Source of the DNA: Forficula auricularia
Lineage: Eukaryota > Arthropoda > Insecta > Dermaptera > Forficulidae
Assembly (NCBI GenBank): GCA_024734495.1
Contig: JALMQS010000915.1
Span: 1-64,000 of the forward strand
Direction of reading: 5' to 3'
DNA: 64,000 nt
Part shown: one piece after another, positions 44,385 through 55,422 of the stretch
Position numbering within the stretch: position 1 is the first letter of the stretch
How the letters are laid out: every line of letters starts with the position of its first letter
Notes under the pieces: generated by a model
The model's input: the letters and a program-made list of their open reading frames with translations, nothing else
Databases searched by the model: none
Told to the model about the DNA's origin: nothing
Program-made: the position numbers and the translations under genes

Positions 44385-44605
44385 AAAAAATCATTTTCAA
44401 GCATATAAAAGTTCGAATTGCCAATAGTAGCAGACTCGAAATTTCTAAAGAATTCACATTGAGAGATTTTTACCATCTGTACCCAGCTGTAATGGAAATT
44501 TTTATTACATGTCAGAAGGGTTATATCCAGTCCCTTAGGAATCTGAGTATCAAAAAAAGCAATCCGGAAAATTAGCTACCCTCTGAGAAATAGTCACACC
44601 TTTGC
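44385..44605. repeat. Old D-type fold-back fragment
   Basis: ATTGCCAATAGTAGCAGACTCG, TACATGTCAGAAGGGTTATAT and TTAGGAATCTGAG parallel the D-type elements (TTTGCCGATGGTAATAGATTC; TATATGTCAGAGGGGTT). Only one arm is present. Confidence 0.5.
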
Positions 44606-45155
44606 CCTTAGATTTTTGAAGAAATTCCTAAAACTCACCAATCTTTATATAAGTCAGGCAGAGCTTCTTAAATTTTTCCGAGTCTCAAATACGTGTATTC
44701 ATATTCGATTGATATGATCAAGAAAAGTATATAATCCAGGTAATGTCATAATTTTATATACCCCTATGAATAAAATGTTAACAATGGAATGATGACGCAA
44801 ATGTTTACTTTGAAAGACAATTCCAAAAGGAGCAAGCTACTCAACTTGTATAAAAATAAAGGGCTGCAGGACTCAATATCCCCCTTTATAGGGCCTAATC
44901 ATTGTATTTCAATAACAATACGTGGAGTGAATCAGCAGATTTAAATCTCCCTTCGGGTATAATTATTATAAAGCTCTTCGATCTCTGCAATACTATGTTC
45001 CTGATTCTTTGACATCTCATTAAATAGGAGTTGATACTTAGGTCCTATTTTGAGTTGAGCTCACCCAATGTAGATAATTTAAAATCCTCAAATGGAAGTT
45101 TTTACTGATGAATAAAAGATAAATATTACTAAATATTATATTATACATACATACT
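44606..45155. other. Intergenic sequence
   Basis: No gene or repeat with clear ends is seen. Confidence 0.4.
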
Positions 45156-45234
45156 TCAGAGGGTGGTCCTTATTTTGGGTATTTTCGAATTTTTACGCGG
45201 ACAAGGGCTCATATGGTTCGAAATAAATAAAAAA

Positions 45235-47454
45235 TAAACTGCAACGGATCGTTGCTAAACTTTATCCAAATTCATTTGAAATATTAATATGTTTGTTCCT
45301 TTATTATTAATCAGATATCACTTGCAATTTGTAGTTCATATTGAAATTAATTCAAAAAATAATTCTCATTTAAGAGTCGAGGAATAACCATTTTGATTTT
45401 TTTGACGTTTCGGTTTTATTGGTAACCATTGCTGAAGACATAGAGAACCGATTCTAAAATCAAAAATAGCCATCGATTCTCATCTAATACTTGAGGAATA
45501 ACAATTTACATTAGGTTTTTTGACGTTTCGATTATTGGTAACCATTGCTGAAGACATGGATGGAAACGACTTAAAATCAAAAATAACGATCGATTCTTAT
45601 CTAATACTAGAGGAATAACCTATGAATTCCATTTTTGATGTTTTGACTATTAATGGAAACCTCTACTAAAATGTAGAAGAATCGACTTAAAATCAAAAAG
45701 ACTAAATTCTTTTATGGCAAACCACTCAAGCTTGAGTTGTTTACCAAAAAAGAATTTAGTCTTTTTGATTTTAAGTCGATTCTTCTACATTTTCAGTAGA
45801 GGTTTCCATTAATAGTCAAAACATCAAAAATGGAATTCAATAAGGTTATTCCTCTAGTATTAGATAAGAATCGATCGTTATTTTTGATTTTAAGTCGATT
45901 CCTCCATGTCGTCAGCAATGGTTACCAATAATAATCGAAACGTCAAAAACCTAATGTAGAATTGTTATTCCTCAAGTAGTAGATGAGAATCAATCGCTAT
46001 TTTTGATTTTAAGTCGATTCATCTATGTCTTCAGCAATGGTTACCAATAAAAACCGAAACGTCAAAAATCCAATATAGAATGATTATTCCTCAAGTACTA
46101 GATGAGAATCAATCGCTATTTTTGGTTTAAAGTTGATTTCTCTATGTCTTCAGGAATGGTTACTAATAAAAACCGAAACGTCAAAAATCCAATATAGAAT
46201 GGATATTTCTCAAGTATTAGATGAGAATCAATCGCTATTTTTTATTTTAAGTCGATTCCTCCATGTCTTCAGCAATGGTTACTAATAAAAACCGAAACGT
46301 CAAAAATCCAATATAGAATGATTATTCCTCAAGTACTAGATGAGAATCAATCGCTATTTTTGGTTTAAAGTCGATTTCTCTATGTCTTCAGCAATGGTTA
46401 CTAATAAAAACCGAAACGTCAAAAATCCAATATAGAATGATTATTCCTCAAGTACTAGATGAGAATCAATCGCTATTTTTGGTTTAAAGTCGATTTCTCT
46501 ATGTCTTCAACAATGGTTACTAATAAAAACCGAAACGTCAAAAATCCAATATAGAATGATTATTCCTCAAGAACTAGATGAGAATCAATCGCTATTTTTG
46601 GTTTAAAATCGATTTCTCTATGTCTTCAGCAATGGTTACTAATAAAAACCGAAACGTCAAAAATCCAATATAGAATGATTATTCCTCAAGTACTAGATGA
46701 GAATCAATCGCTATTTTTGGTTTAAAATCGATTTCTCTGTCTTCAGCAAAGGTAACGGATAAGAAAACAACGCAGTTGCTATGGTTACTCATAAAAATTC
46801 CTCCCAAATTTTTAGCATTTCACAGAGAGAAGCCTATCCATTCTTACTTAAGTTAGGTTAAATGAGCTATATTAAAACGATCAAATGAATAAATTTAAAA
46901 TTTTTTTAAAAGTACTATCTTACTTTAGAGTAAAGTACTTTAAAATATAATTTTACTAAAAACTTTATTTAACCTTTTTTGTGGTCCCCAAGGTACTTAA
47001 TTAGGATATTAAATTTCATCAAAATTGGTTAAGTCATTTTCAAAATATTTAGAAAAAATAAAAAAGTACCGAAATAAAGTACTAATGTTTGTGGGCCGAT
47101 ATGTACCAAAAACTAATCAGCGCTTCATTTTGTTAAACTAATGGTAGGTTTTCAATTTCATTTCAATCGGTGCAACGGTGTGGAAAAATCGTGGGCCAAA
47201 AAAGCGATAACATCCATCACATACCATCCATACGCACGCACTAAATGAAAAATCGCCCTTTTGGCCTCTCGACGAGACCCCATGTAATTTTTGACAAAAC
47301 CGTCACGTGTTAAAATTCAACCTATATGAATACTACAATTTGTGACTTTAATTGAGTCCATGGGTTCCGTAGTCTTTACCTGAGGACCCTTTGAAGCCAC
47401 GCTTGCCCCGAGAGCGATTGCAATACTTTACCCATGCTTTGCATTGGATAAAGT
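45235..47454 (-). mobile_element. Helentron-like family A element with internal arrays (copy A4)
   Basis: The minus-strand layout is the same as A1: palindrome GCAACGGATCGTTGC at 45241-45255, arrays from 45350 to 46760 in two opposing orientations (switch near 45725-45745), and the 5' module ending GCATTGGATAAAGT at 47454. Array units are close to those of A1 (for example GCGATTTTTGG-type and GACGTTTCGG motifs). The GGAT microsatellite is contracted here to CATCCATCACATACCATCC. Confidence 0.82.
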
Positions 47455-47684
47455 AAAAATATCACTCAAGTTTCAAGTCTCTATCTCATTTATTATAACC
47501 TGTGCCCCCACCGATGTAAGTTTCTCATCTAAATAAGATGGGGTTTTTGTCATTAAATAATATCAATTTTTAACAAAAGTAATGGTTCAAAAAATTTAAA
47601 ACTCTGTAGAATTTATCCTTATAATACTAGATATCCATCAGAATTATTAGAGATTTTTAGCTATTATAATTTTGAAATTACAGC

Positions 47685-48976
47685 TAGATAAAATACTGTT
47701 ATATATCTTAGTGTTAGTAAGTCACACCTTGAACAATACTCTAGAGGCCGGAAAAGAAACCCTCGCTGTAGCTCTTGATATCTCCAAAGCTTTTGACCAG
47801 GTTTGGCACAAAAATCTTCTTGCCAAACTGCCAGCCTTTGGATTCACACCAACACTTCGCAAATGGATAGAAAGCTTTCTGACAAACCGAAGTATAAAAG
47901 TTGTGGTGGATGGAACATCATCTGAATCGTTCTCCACAAACTCTGGTGTTCCCCAAGGCTCCGTAATCTCCTCCACACTCTTCCTGATTTATATAAACGA
48001 CCTTATTGATCAAACGGCAAACCCCACTCATTGTTACGCCGACGATAGCACTCTACACGGCAAACCCTCTCTCCCGAATAATCGAATCAATATTGCCTCC
48101 TCAATTACTCTCGACCTAGACAAACTGGATAAATGGGGCTCTCAAAATTTAGTTAACTTTAATTCAAATAAGACTCAATGTTGTCTAATTTCTAGGCGCG
48201 AAAATAGAGATTTCCCTGATATTCACTTCGATTCGAATACCCTGAAAATGTGTGACAGCCTATCCATGTTGGGCGTCTCTGTCGCATCTGACCTGTCTTG
48301 GAATGAACACATCTCCTCTGTGGCGAAATCTGCAGCAAGGAAGATTGGCCTCTTATTCAGGTCCAAGCGATTTTACAAACCCCCACAACTTCTCACCATC
48401 TACAAGGCCCAAATCCGCCCCTGTCTCGAATACGGCTCTCATCTGTGGAGAGGAGCCTCAAAATATTCTCTTGCTACCCTTGATGCAATTCAGAAACGAG
48501 CCGTCAGGCTAATTGACGATTCTACCCTCACCGACTCCCTCGACTCGGTGGCTCATCGAAGAGATGTCTCTGCCCTTTCCCTTTTCTATAGATACTATCA
48601 CGGCAGGTGCTCTGATGAGATAAAATCAATAATTCCCCCCAAAGCATGCTTTGCACGCAGCACACGTTTTGCCGACTCCCAACACTCTTTCGCGGTCAAA
48701 TTGGAAAAGTGCCGGACCACTTCATTCGCGAATACATATATCCCCATGACTTCAAGGAACTGGAACTCTCTCCCAGCCTCTATCTTTCCCAGCACCTATG
48801 ATCTTCAAACCTTCAAAACCAGGGTGCATAGACACCTACGTCTACACCCTCTCACTTAATCAACTTTCCCTTCTCTTCGGTAATGCAAGGGTCTTTCGAG
48901 ATCCATAGGGGCTACATCTTTACTGGTGCACCCCTTCTTGCATTCGATTGCATTAAAAAAAAAAAAAAAAAAAAGT
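47685..48976 (+). mobile_element. 5'-truncated jockey/CR1-like LINE with poly-A tail
   Basis: It is the largest coding segment of the window: 395 codons open through TAA at 48857-48859, of which about 385 are LINE-derived. It contains VALDISKAFDQVWHKN, SGVPQGSVISSTLFLIYIND and HCYADDSTLHG (catalytic YADD), then the thumb and C-terminal regions IRPCLEYGSHLWRGASK and MTSRNWNSLPASIFP. The endonuclease and first ORF are missing, so it is a truncated, non-autonomous insert. After a short 3' UTR an A-run of about 20 bases ends it at 48976. The frame is intact, implying recent insertion. It lies in the centre of a palindromic element. Clade placement is by motif style only. Confidence 0.88.
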
Positions 48977-49384
48977 TATAGACTCCAAAATTATAATAGC
49001 TAAAAATCTGTAAAAATTCACAGGGATAGCTACTATTATAAGGATAAAGTCTACAGAGTTCTAAATTTTTTGAACCATTACTTTGGCCGGAATAAAAAAT
49101 TGATCTTTCAATGTCAAAAACCCCATGTTATTTAGATGAGAAACTTACATCGCTGGGGGCACACAGGTTAAAATTGAGATAGAGATTTGAAACTTGGGGG
49201 ATATTTTTTTTTATTTATTTCTAACCATATGAGCCCTTGTCCGCGTAAAAATTCGAAAAAACCCAAAATAAGGACCAGCTTAATACATACAATTTTATCT
49301 ATATGATATTATACTATATTTATATATAAATGAAGCAATTTGTATGTCCTGAAATTAAATTCTGTTTTCTGATAAATATGTTTT

Positions 49385-49684
49385 AGGAACTATATAGATA
49401 AGTAAAAAATTCAATTGTGAACAGTAGTAGAGTTAGATTTTATCGGCAATCTCACGAGAGCGTTTTCTACTGAATCCGAGATGTTACGGATAAATTTTCG
49501 TGTATGTCAGAAAAGGGTTGTTTTCAACTTCCCTAGATCGATTACCGAAGGGGTGTATCCAACTCTTCTGACATAAACCTAATAAAACATCCATAACTTC
49601 TCGGATTCAGTAGATAAATTTTCCACTGATAGATAATGACCCAAAAATGAGAAATATTGAAAATTTAAAAATGTATGTTCTAAG
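49385..49684. repeat. Fold-back element, D-like variant (AGTAGA/TCTACT)
   Basis: TTTTCTACTGAATCCGAGATG with GTGTATGTCAGAAAAGGG at left is mirrored by TTCTGACATAAACC and CTTCTCGGATTCAGTAGAT at right. The terminal helix is AGTAGA (near 49434) with TCTACT (near 49485). A hAT element is inserted just to the right. Confidence 0.65.
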
Positions 49685-49933
49685 CAGTGGCGCAACCACA
49701 GGGTAGGCTAAGTGGGCTGAAGCCCCTTCCCCCAGAACAAGGGAAAAAAATGAAAGTAAAATTAAAAATGAAAAGTTAAATAATTTATAGACAAAACTTT
49801 GAAAAGTTCAAAATTTTCTCTCAACTCCTTCCATGAAAACTTTTAATGAACGAGTTCTGAGGAACACCCTGTATATGTGTGTGTGTTTGTCTGTGTTAGC
49901 CCTTCCCAAGAGAAAATCCTGGTTGCGCCTCTG
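49685..49933. mobile_element. hAT-type MITE, 249 bp, TSD GTTCTAAG
   Basis: Ends CAGTGGCGCAACCACAGGG and CCTGGTTGCGCCTCTG, with perfect duplications GTTCTAAG at 49677-49684 and 49934-49941. Inside, 49806-49876 is a truncated right end of the TACAGGGTGTTCC palindromic element. Confidence 0.9.
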
Positions 49934-49944
49934 GTTCTAAGGAT

Positions 49945-50095
49945 GAAAATTATTGAAATTATCTATTAAGTGAAGAGACGAGATTTCGTTTTCAGTCTGA
50001 CTTCCGGGATCCGAAATAGGGAAAGAAAAAGTTCTAAAAAACTAAAATTATTAAGTCTTCAAGTTCAGAAAACCAAAAGAGTAAAATAAGGAGGT
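49945..50095. other. Intergenic spacer
   Basis: No feature is seen. Confidence 0.4.
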
Positions 50096-50099
50096 ATAC

Positions 50100-50815
50100 C
50101 CTTATAAATCTTATATTATTAAATGAGCAATTCTTGTATATATATAGAATCGGTTTCTCGAAAACGGCTCTAACGATTTCGCTAAAAATTGGTGTACTTA
50201 TCAAGGGTTATTAGTCGTGTATAAATTTTAATCCGATTGAAATAAAGGAAGGGGGTGTAAATTAGTCATGTCGTAAAATAAATATTTTAATCGTTCATAT
50301 CTCGTCTTCGGTAAGTCCCAGAGTCTTGAAATTTGAAACTTAAGCTATCTAGAGGCTACAAGAAGTATAACAAGATTTTGGCTAAAATAGAAGTACCGGA
50401 AGTTGATGTTTACGTACGTAAGAATGTACCCTCCTGCATTTCGCAATCATAAATCTGAAAGGAACGAAATTTAAAACTTAAGCTCGATATAGGCTAGAAG
50501 GGGTACAGCAAGATTTTCCTTGAAATCTGAACACCGGAAGTTGACATTTAGATGAAAGATTTTTCTTTTTTTTCTCAAAAACGGCACTACTTATGATTTT
50601 TTTTTAAATTGATGTACTTATCAAGTGTCATGAGTTATTAGTCGTGAATAGAATTTAATCCGGTTGAAATAAAGGAAAGGGGTGTAAATTAGGAGTGTCG
50701 TAAAATAAATATTTTAATCATTCATATATCGTCTTCGGTAAGTCGCAGAGCCTTAAAATTTAAGCTATTTAGAGGCAAACAGTTACCGAGCATCGCTCGG
50801 TGCTCCAGGCACTAA
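50100..50815 (+). mobile_element. Family F Helitron-like element with 3' hairpin
   Basis: It starts near AAATGAGCAATTCTTGTATA and contains two related halves (GGTGTACTTATCAAGGGTTA and GATGTACTTATCAAGTGTCA; both followed by AAATAAAGGAA and GGGGTGTAAATTAG). It ends with hairpin ACCGAGCATCGCTCGGT (50785-50801) and TGCTCCAGGCACTAAC. Hairpin plus CTAA about 11 bases later is the canonical Helitron 3' end. No protein is encoded. Confidence 0.6.
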
Positions 50816-51250
50816 CAAATAATGTGTGAATATATATTTTATATATAGATATAGTTAAAAAAAATTACTCGTATGTGAAAAGTTTTAGAAATAAGTAATA
50901 GAAGAAGCGAATCCAGAAAAAAAATGGAAGCATGAAGGAATATAAAACTTTATCCATGGATTCATGGTTCGGTTGGCAATGTGTTGTCAAACGAGGGCAG
51001 GACGAGTTTTAATCGGATTACACAGACTAAAAGACGCAGAGAAACAGAGACGAGCACCAGCATCGACCAGACAGATTGGGTTTCTTTCTTCGCTTAGGTA
51101 AGAGAAGAAAGACCTTGACCGTTAAAGGGTAGACCACCTAGATATTATTTTATCAAATTCATTAGCAAAAATATATATATATATACTTATATAGAGAGTT
51201 TATTAATTGAAGAAATAAATAAATTGGAGGAAAAAATTAAACATAAAAAG
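50816..51250. other. Intergenic sequence with possible 5' exon
   Basis: A less AT-rich patch (50985-51130) ends TTCGCTTAG|GTAAGAG, a good splice donor, but there is no open frame that I trust. It could be a non-coding first exon. Confidence 0.25.
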
Positions 51251-51254
51251 AATC

Positions 51255-51350
51255 AACACGCAGAGGACAACCTCTTTCTTTCTCTTTATGGATAAACAAC
51301 TCTGTTACTCTCATCAAAATAAAAACTTTTCAATTAAATAAAAACTTTTC
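51255..51350. repeat. Family 2 fold-back 3' end fragment
   Basis: CACGCAGAGGACAACCTCTTT followed by CAACTCTGTTACTCTCATC and AAAAACTTTTCAATTAAATA is the terminal module of family 2. No second arm. Confidence 0.75.
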
Positions 51351-51529
51351 ATTTGAAAAAATTAAAACTTTTTCAAGTAACCTTACGTTCTCCGCATGAG
51401 AGAGCGGTATGAGTTAAGAACCTAAAATTGAACAGAAAGTTGTACCTTATTTGATAAACTTTTGTTCCGAATTTGTGCTCATTAGCTACAATTGTTCAAA
51501 AGCTCCCCATATACCTAATGATTCGATTT

Positions 51530-51905
51530 TTAAGAGCCCGTTTAAAAGGTAAACAAGACCCTATTATGGCCTCTACAATATCTGTCTGTCTAACTCTCCA
51601 TTTGTCACTGGTTTGTAGTTCATAAACTAAATAGGATAAAAACTCAAAAATAAAAAAATATTTTTTATCAAGAGTTTGCGTTATGCATGTAAATATCTCT
51701 TTGAGTAGAATTAAATATAATTTTTTTAAATTTATTTCGTTTTAAAATGTAAGATAGCTCCAAAGTGACCGTTTTTAGGTGATTTTTTACCTATCGGTGT
51801 TTATAAAGTGGTTTCTTAAAATTATTAAAAATTCCCGAATTCACTCATTCCGTCTTTATAAAATAGGAGATTCGGCATTAACTAGCGCCTTCGATTTCTT
51901 GTTCC
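51530..51905. repeat. Dispersed repeat fragment (TATCTGTCTGTCTAACTC)
   Basis: AAAAGGTAAACAAGACCCTA and TATCTGTCTGTCTAACTCTCC, then AAATATCTCTTTGAGTAGAA shared with the outer arm of 43060-44172. Ends are not clear. Confidence 0.45.
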
Positions 51906-51914
51906 ATCGTAGAA

Positions 51915-52785
51915 TAGTGCATGAAAAAAGTGTTTTTTCCTTCTTTTTCTCGAAATATCTCAAAAACGGCTGAATATCAAAACCAAATTTCACACATAGT
52001 TTTGGTGCATTGAGATTAAGAGCTGATTAGATTTTGGTGCATATCGACCCAAAATTAAGGGGAGGAGGGGAGGGTTAATATTTAAAATTATAATATTTTC
52101 AAACTAAAAAATCAAGAAAAATGAAATATACTATAAAATCAAGCTATGTTAACGAAAATATTTTTTTTTCTTGCACCAAAATTAGGGGGGGAGGTCAAAA
52201 AATAAAAATCTAGGCCATTTGAGCAAACTCAACCAAATGTTGAATACATAATCAGCGGGCCCCTAGAACAGTAAAAATTATAAATATTTTCAAACTAAAA
52301 AATCAAGAAAAATGAAATATACTATAAAATCAAGCTATGTTAACGAAAATATTTTTTTTTCTTGCACCAAAATTAGGGGGAGGTCAAAAAATAAAAATCT
52401 AGGCCATTTGAGCAAACTCAACCAAATGTTGAATACATAATCAGCGGGCCCCTAGAACAGTAAAAATTATAAATATTTTCAAACTAAAAAATCAAGAAAA
52501 ATGAAATATACTATAAAATCAAGCTATGTTAACGAAAATATTTTTTTTTTCTTGCACCAAAATTAGGGGGGGGGGGTCAAAAAATAAAAATCTAGGCCAT
52601 TTGAGCAAACTCAACCAAATGTTGAATACATAATCAGCGGGCCCCTAGAACAGTAAAAATTCAAAAACTAACCACCCAAAATGGGGGGGGCAAAAAATGA
52701 AAATCTAGGCCCTTGTACCAAACTCAACAAGAAGTCTATGGTAAAGTCAAGTGGATAGCCACACAGAACGTGTCAATTTATTTAT
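51915..52785 (+). mobile_element. Helentron-like family B element with 190-bp array (copy B6)
   Basis: It begins within the family B 5' module (GTGCATGAAAAAAGTG, CTCAAAAACGGCTGAATATC) and ends TATGGTAAAGTCAAGTGGAT with CACACAGAACGTGTC. The middle is three copies of a 189-191 bp unit (restart points at 52100, 52291 and 52480) containing ATCAAGAAAAATGAAATATAC and AATCTAGGCCATTTGAGC. Copy B7 has one unit and other copies none. Confidence 0.85.
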
Positions 52786-52789
52786 AAGA

Positions 52790-53115
52790 TAGTACCATGG
52801 ATTTTATATTCTGACGAGATAAAATCAATATCACCTCAAGTTTCATTTACACGAAACACTCGATTTTCAAATATTCAACACCCGATCGATTAGGTATTAT
52901 TCGAACAAACCGATTTGCCAACTCGTATATCTCTATGATTTAAAGAGGAACTCCGAATTCATCTTTCCACCGATATAAACCTTCACTATTTTAAGAAGCG
53001 CATTCACAGGTAGCTTCATATCCGATCTAATTCCTGAAATTTTTTCCTATTTTTTCACGATGGAAGGATCAAACACGAACTACAGGGGTTGCATCTTCTT
53101 GGAATAATATCATTA
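52790..53115 (+). pseudogene. jockey/CR1-like LINE 3' fragment, copy 3
   Basis: SDEIKSISPQVSFTRNTRF, FKEELRIHLSTDINLHYFK and the 3' UTR GGTTGCATCTTCTTGGAATA parallel the end of 47685-48976 (there GGGGCTACATCTTTACTGG). Heavily mutated. Confidence 0.7.
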
Positions 53116-53199
53116 AAAATAAATTTAGTGCAAATTTTCAACGTGTTCCGTTCATCATTTATCGTGGATATCGGAATCCTGAAACATAATAGGTACGTA

Positions 53200-53354
53200 C
53201 GAGGGGTGAACCGCGATTGGAATTAGGTGTACACGTGTTTGGAATTATTTTGGAATTCATTAGATAATGCCCCTTCATCTATTGTCTTCTACTTGGAAAT
53301 GAAAGTGGAAGTGGATGTAGGTGTACACGATATTAGGTCGTGGTTCATCCCTCG
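53200..53354. mobile_element. MITE, TIR CGAGGG..GAACCGC, 155 bp, copy 3
   Basis: Ends CGAGGGGTGAACCGCGATTG and GGTCGTGGTTCATCCCTCG; flanks GGTACGTA and GGTACATA agree at 7 of 8. Third copy of the same MITE in the window. Confidence 0.88.
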
Positions 53355-53359
53355 GGTAC

Positions 53360-54160
53360 ATATAAACAGACAGAAAAAACATATGTTAAAAAGATTGTTT
53401 TTCACGTTTGAGATATTTTTAAACTATAAAATTAAATTAAAAATTAAAAATAATTTCGCATGAATTCAATACTTTCGGCCAGACAGGCTAGTAAAAATGA
53501 GTTTATCCATGTCTTAATTACTACATTAATAAAATAAATTAAAATACACTTATTATTAAGTTTTAAGCAGCATTCATGAAAATAAAATTAATTAAATTTT
53601 AAAATATTAAATTAAACACTAAAAATAAACTTAAAATATTAAATTAAACCCCCATCTTTGGCTTATAAATCTTATTAATGTTCATATAGCAAAGTTCGAA
53701 CTAAAGACATGAGAATTTTGAAATAATACCTACTTGAGTTATGAATATTTCTCTAATACCGGAATACCGTATATAATAATAACTTAAATCAAAATTAAAT
53801 AATAAAAGGATGAAATAAGTAAGGATAAATAAGTTTTTTATTTATATTTCTTAAAAATAAAACTTGACTAGAAATTTATATACCAAAATTAAAATCTTAA
53901 TATTTATATAATATTCTAAGGAAATAATTTAATAGTTTTTATATTTCTTATAAAAATAGTGGAATAAAATTTATTAATAATATTGATCTACCACAAAAAA
54001 GTTGAAAGGTGAAGATTTTTGAGGTGAATCAAACCCACGACACAGCTTATTCTAACACGGATTGTGAATTGGCTAAATCTCTTTCAAGCATGGCACTTGA
54101 TGAAGATCTTAAAGTGTAAGCAACCTCTCGATTTTTCATTCGATTTATATACATCAATTT
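53360..54160. other. Very AT-rich intergenic sequence
   Basis: No gene is seen; AAATTAAATTAAA-type low-complexity sequence dominates 53560-53950. Confidence 0.45.
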
Positions 54161-54165
54161 ATATT

Positions 54166-54235
54166 AAGCAGAGAACATTCTTCGATTTATTAATTGAAAA
54201 TTCAACAACTCTGCTACTCTCGACAAAAAAACTTT
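54166..54235. repeat. Family 2 fold-back 3' end fragment
   Basis: AAGCAGAGAACATTC followed by TCAACAACTCTGCTACTCTCG: the AGCAGA/TCTGCT helix is kept. It abuts the family 1 insertion at 54254. Confidence 0.7.
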
Positions 54236-54253
54236 TTAAAATAAATATCTATA

Positions 54254-54342
54254 TATTGAAGGAGACAATAAAAGAGTGTTAATTTTATTGTCTCCTTCAA
54301 TACATAAAAATTCTGCTACCCTCGGCACAAAAAATTTCACTT
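54254..54342. mobile_element. Fold-back retroelement, family 1, 89 bp, 12-bp TSD
   Basis: TAAATATCTATA flanks it at 54242-54253 and 54343-54354. It is the smallest member: a 35-base left arm TATTGAAGGAGACAATAAAA, a minimal turn at GTGTTAATTTTATT, and a right arm ending GCTACCCTCGGCAC. Confidence 0.85.
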
Positions 54343-54401
54343 TAAATATCTATAAAAAGGAAAAATGGCATTCAATCTAAAGAGCATTCCTGGCGAGATC
54401 A

Positions 54402-54758
54402 TCCGTGGCCTAGTTGGTAAAGGGGTTTGGGTTTTTTTTTCCTGAGCATTTTCCCAGATAAAAAAAAAACAAAAACCCCCGATACCATACCCAATAATCA
54501 ATAGACTAAAATTTCCCAAATGCTTACTCTATAAATAAATTTAAGATTAGCCATATCGGCGAATGCCCTTTGCAGGGCAATGTACGATTTTTCATTCCAC
54601 TCTGTAAATAAAAATCCCACATGTCTTGGGATCAAACTGTATATATACTGTATCAAATCTGCTCAATAAAAAAGACTTAATAAAAAGAAAAAAAAAAGTT
54701 GGTAAAGGCGCACTTTGGCTAAAGGAGTGAGACACGGGTTCGAATCCCGTCGTGGGCT
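54402..54758 (+). repeat. tRNA-like unit split by a poly-A insertion
   Basis: A perfect box A TGGCCTAGTTGGTAAAGG begins at 54406 and a perfect box B GGTTCGAATCC lies at 54738-54748 in the stem ACGGG/CCCGT. Between them a 273-base insertion (54424-54696) with an A-rich 3' tail is flanked by 12-bp duplications AGTTGGTAAAGG (54412-54423, 54697-54708). Removing it would leave a tRNA-sized unit, but the acceptor strands (TCATCCG and CGTGGGC) no longer pair well, so it was already a tRNA-derived repeat or pseudogene. Confidence 0.75.
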
Positions 54759-54797
54759 CAATTCATTTTTCCTTTTCAAAAAATAATAAAATAATTT

Positions 54798-55140
54798 ATA
54801 AGAAATCATAAGTTGGTGTCATCTATTAAATCCGATGGAATGGAATATTTTTAATTATATGTCAGAGGGGTTGTTTTTCACCCCCTCGGGAATCGAACCC
54901 GAGTGCCAGTAACAGCAATCCGGGCCACCTGGCTCACCTGCAGGATGCGAACCTCTCTAACATATGTACACGCGTATAATATTTTACTCAAAGATTGTTA
55001 TCTTAATTTGTAAAATTTCGCAAACAACCCCTCTGACATATAATTAAAAATATTCCATTGCATCGGATTTAATAGATGACACCAACTTATGATTTCTTGT
55101 AAATTTGAATCTATTACCATCGGCAAATTAATATCTTTCA
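54798..55140. mobile_element. D-type fold-back element with tRNA-like loop, 14-bp TSD
   Basis: TAATAAAATAATTT flanks it at 54784-54797 and 55141-55154. The left arm GTCATCTATTAAATCCGATGG and TATATGTCAGAGGGGTTG is mirrored on the right, where the arm continues to the terminal module GAATCTATTACCATCGGCAA. The loop contains a tRNA-like unit on the minus strand (54880-54955; box B GGTTCGATTCC). The terminal helix is AATAGA/TCTATT. Confidence 0.85.
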
Positions 55141-55422
55141 TAATAAAATAATTTTCTAAATTTGTAGAATTAACATAAGAAATTATTGATTACATTATTT
55201 AACTTGCGGCTCAAATTGTTTTAATAAATATCTATAAATAGTTTTTTTAGTCAAATTTCGAATCGGACACAAACGAGAAATCAGAATTAAGGTATCGATA
55301 TTTAATTTTGGTTTACATCACAGATAAAATATTATGGACGAATATATATTATTAATTAGAATAAATTAAATATGTATTTATGTTAAATCTAACAAGTGAG
55401 GAAGGTTTAAACCTCGTGATAG

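Larger units (their letters stand above)
45160..49278. mobile_element. TIR/fold-back element (GGTCCTTATTTTGGG ends), split by two insertions
   Basis: GGTGGTCCTTATTTTGGGTA at 45163 is mirrored by ACCCAAAATAAGGACCAGC near 49260. TTTACGCGGACAAGGGCTC / GAGCCCTTGTCCGCGTAAA and, after the first insertion, AGTTTCTCATCTAAATAAGATG / CATGTTATTTAGATGAGAAAC continue the arms. Helentron-like copy A4 (45235-47454) is inserted in the left arm and a LINE (47685-48976) lies at the centre. Without these two the element would be roughly 600-700 bases of palindrome. Confidence 0.75.
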
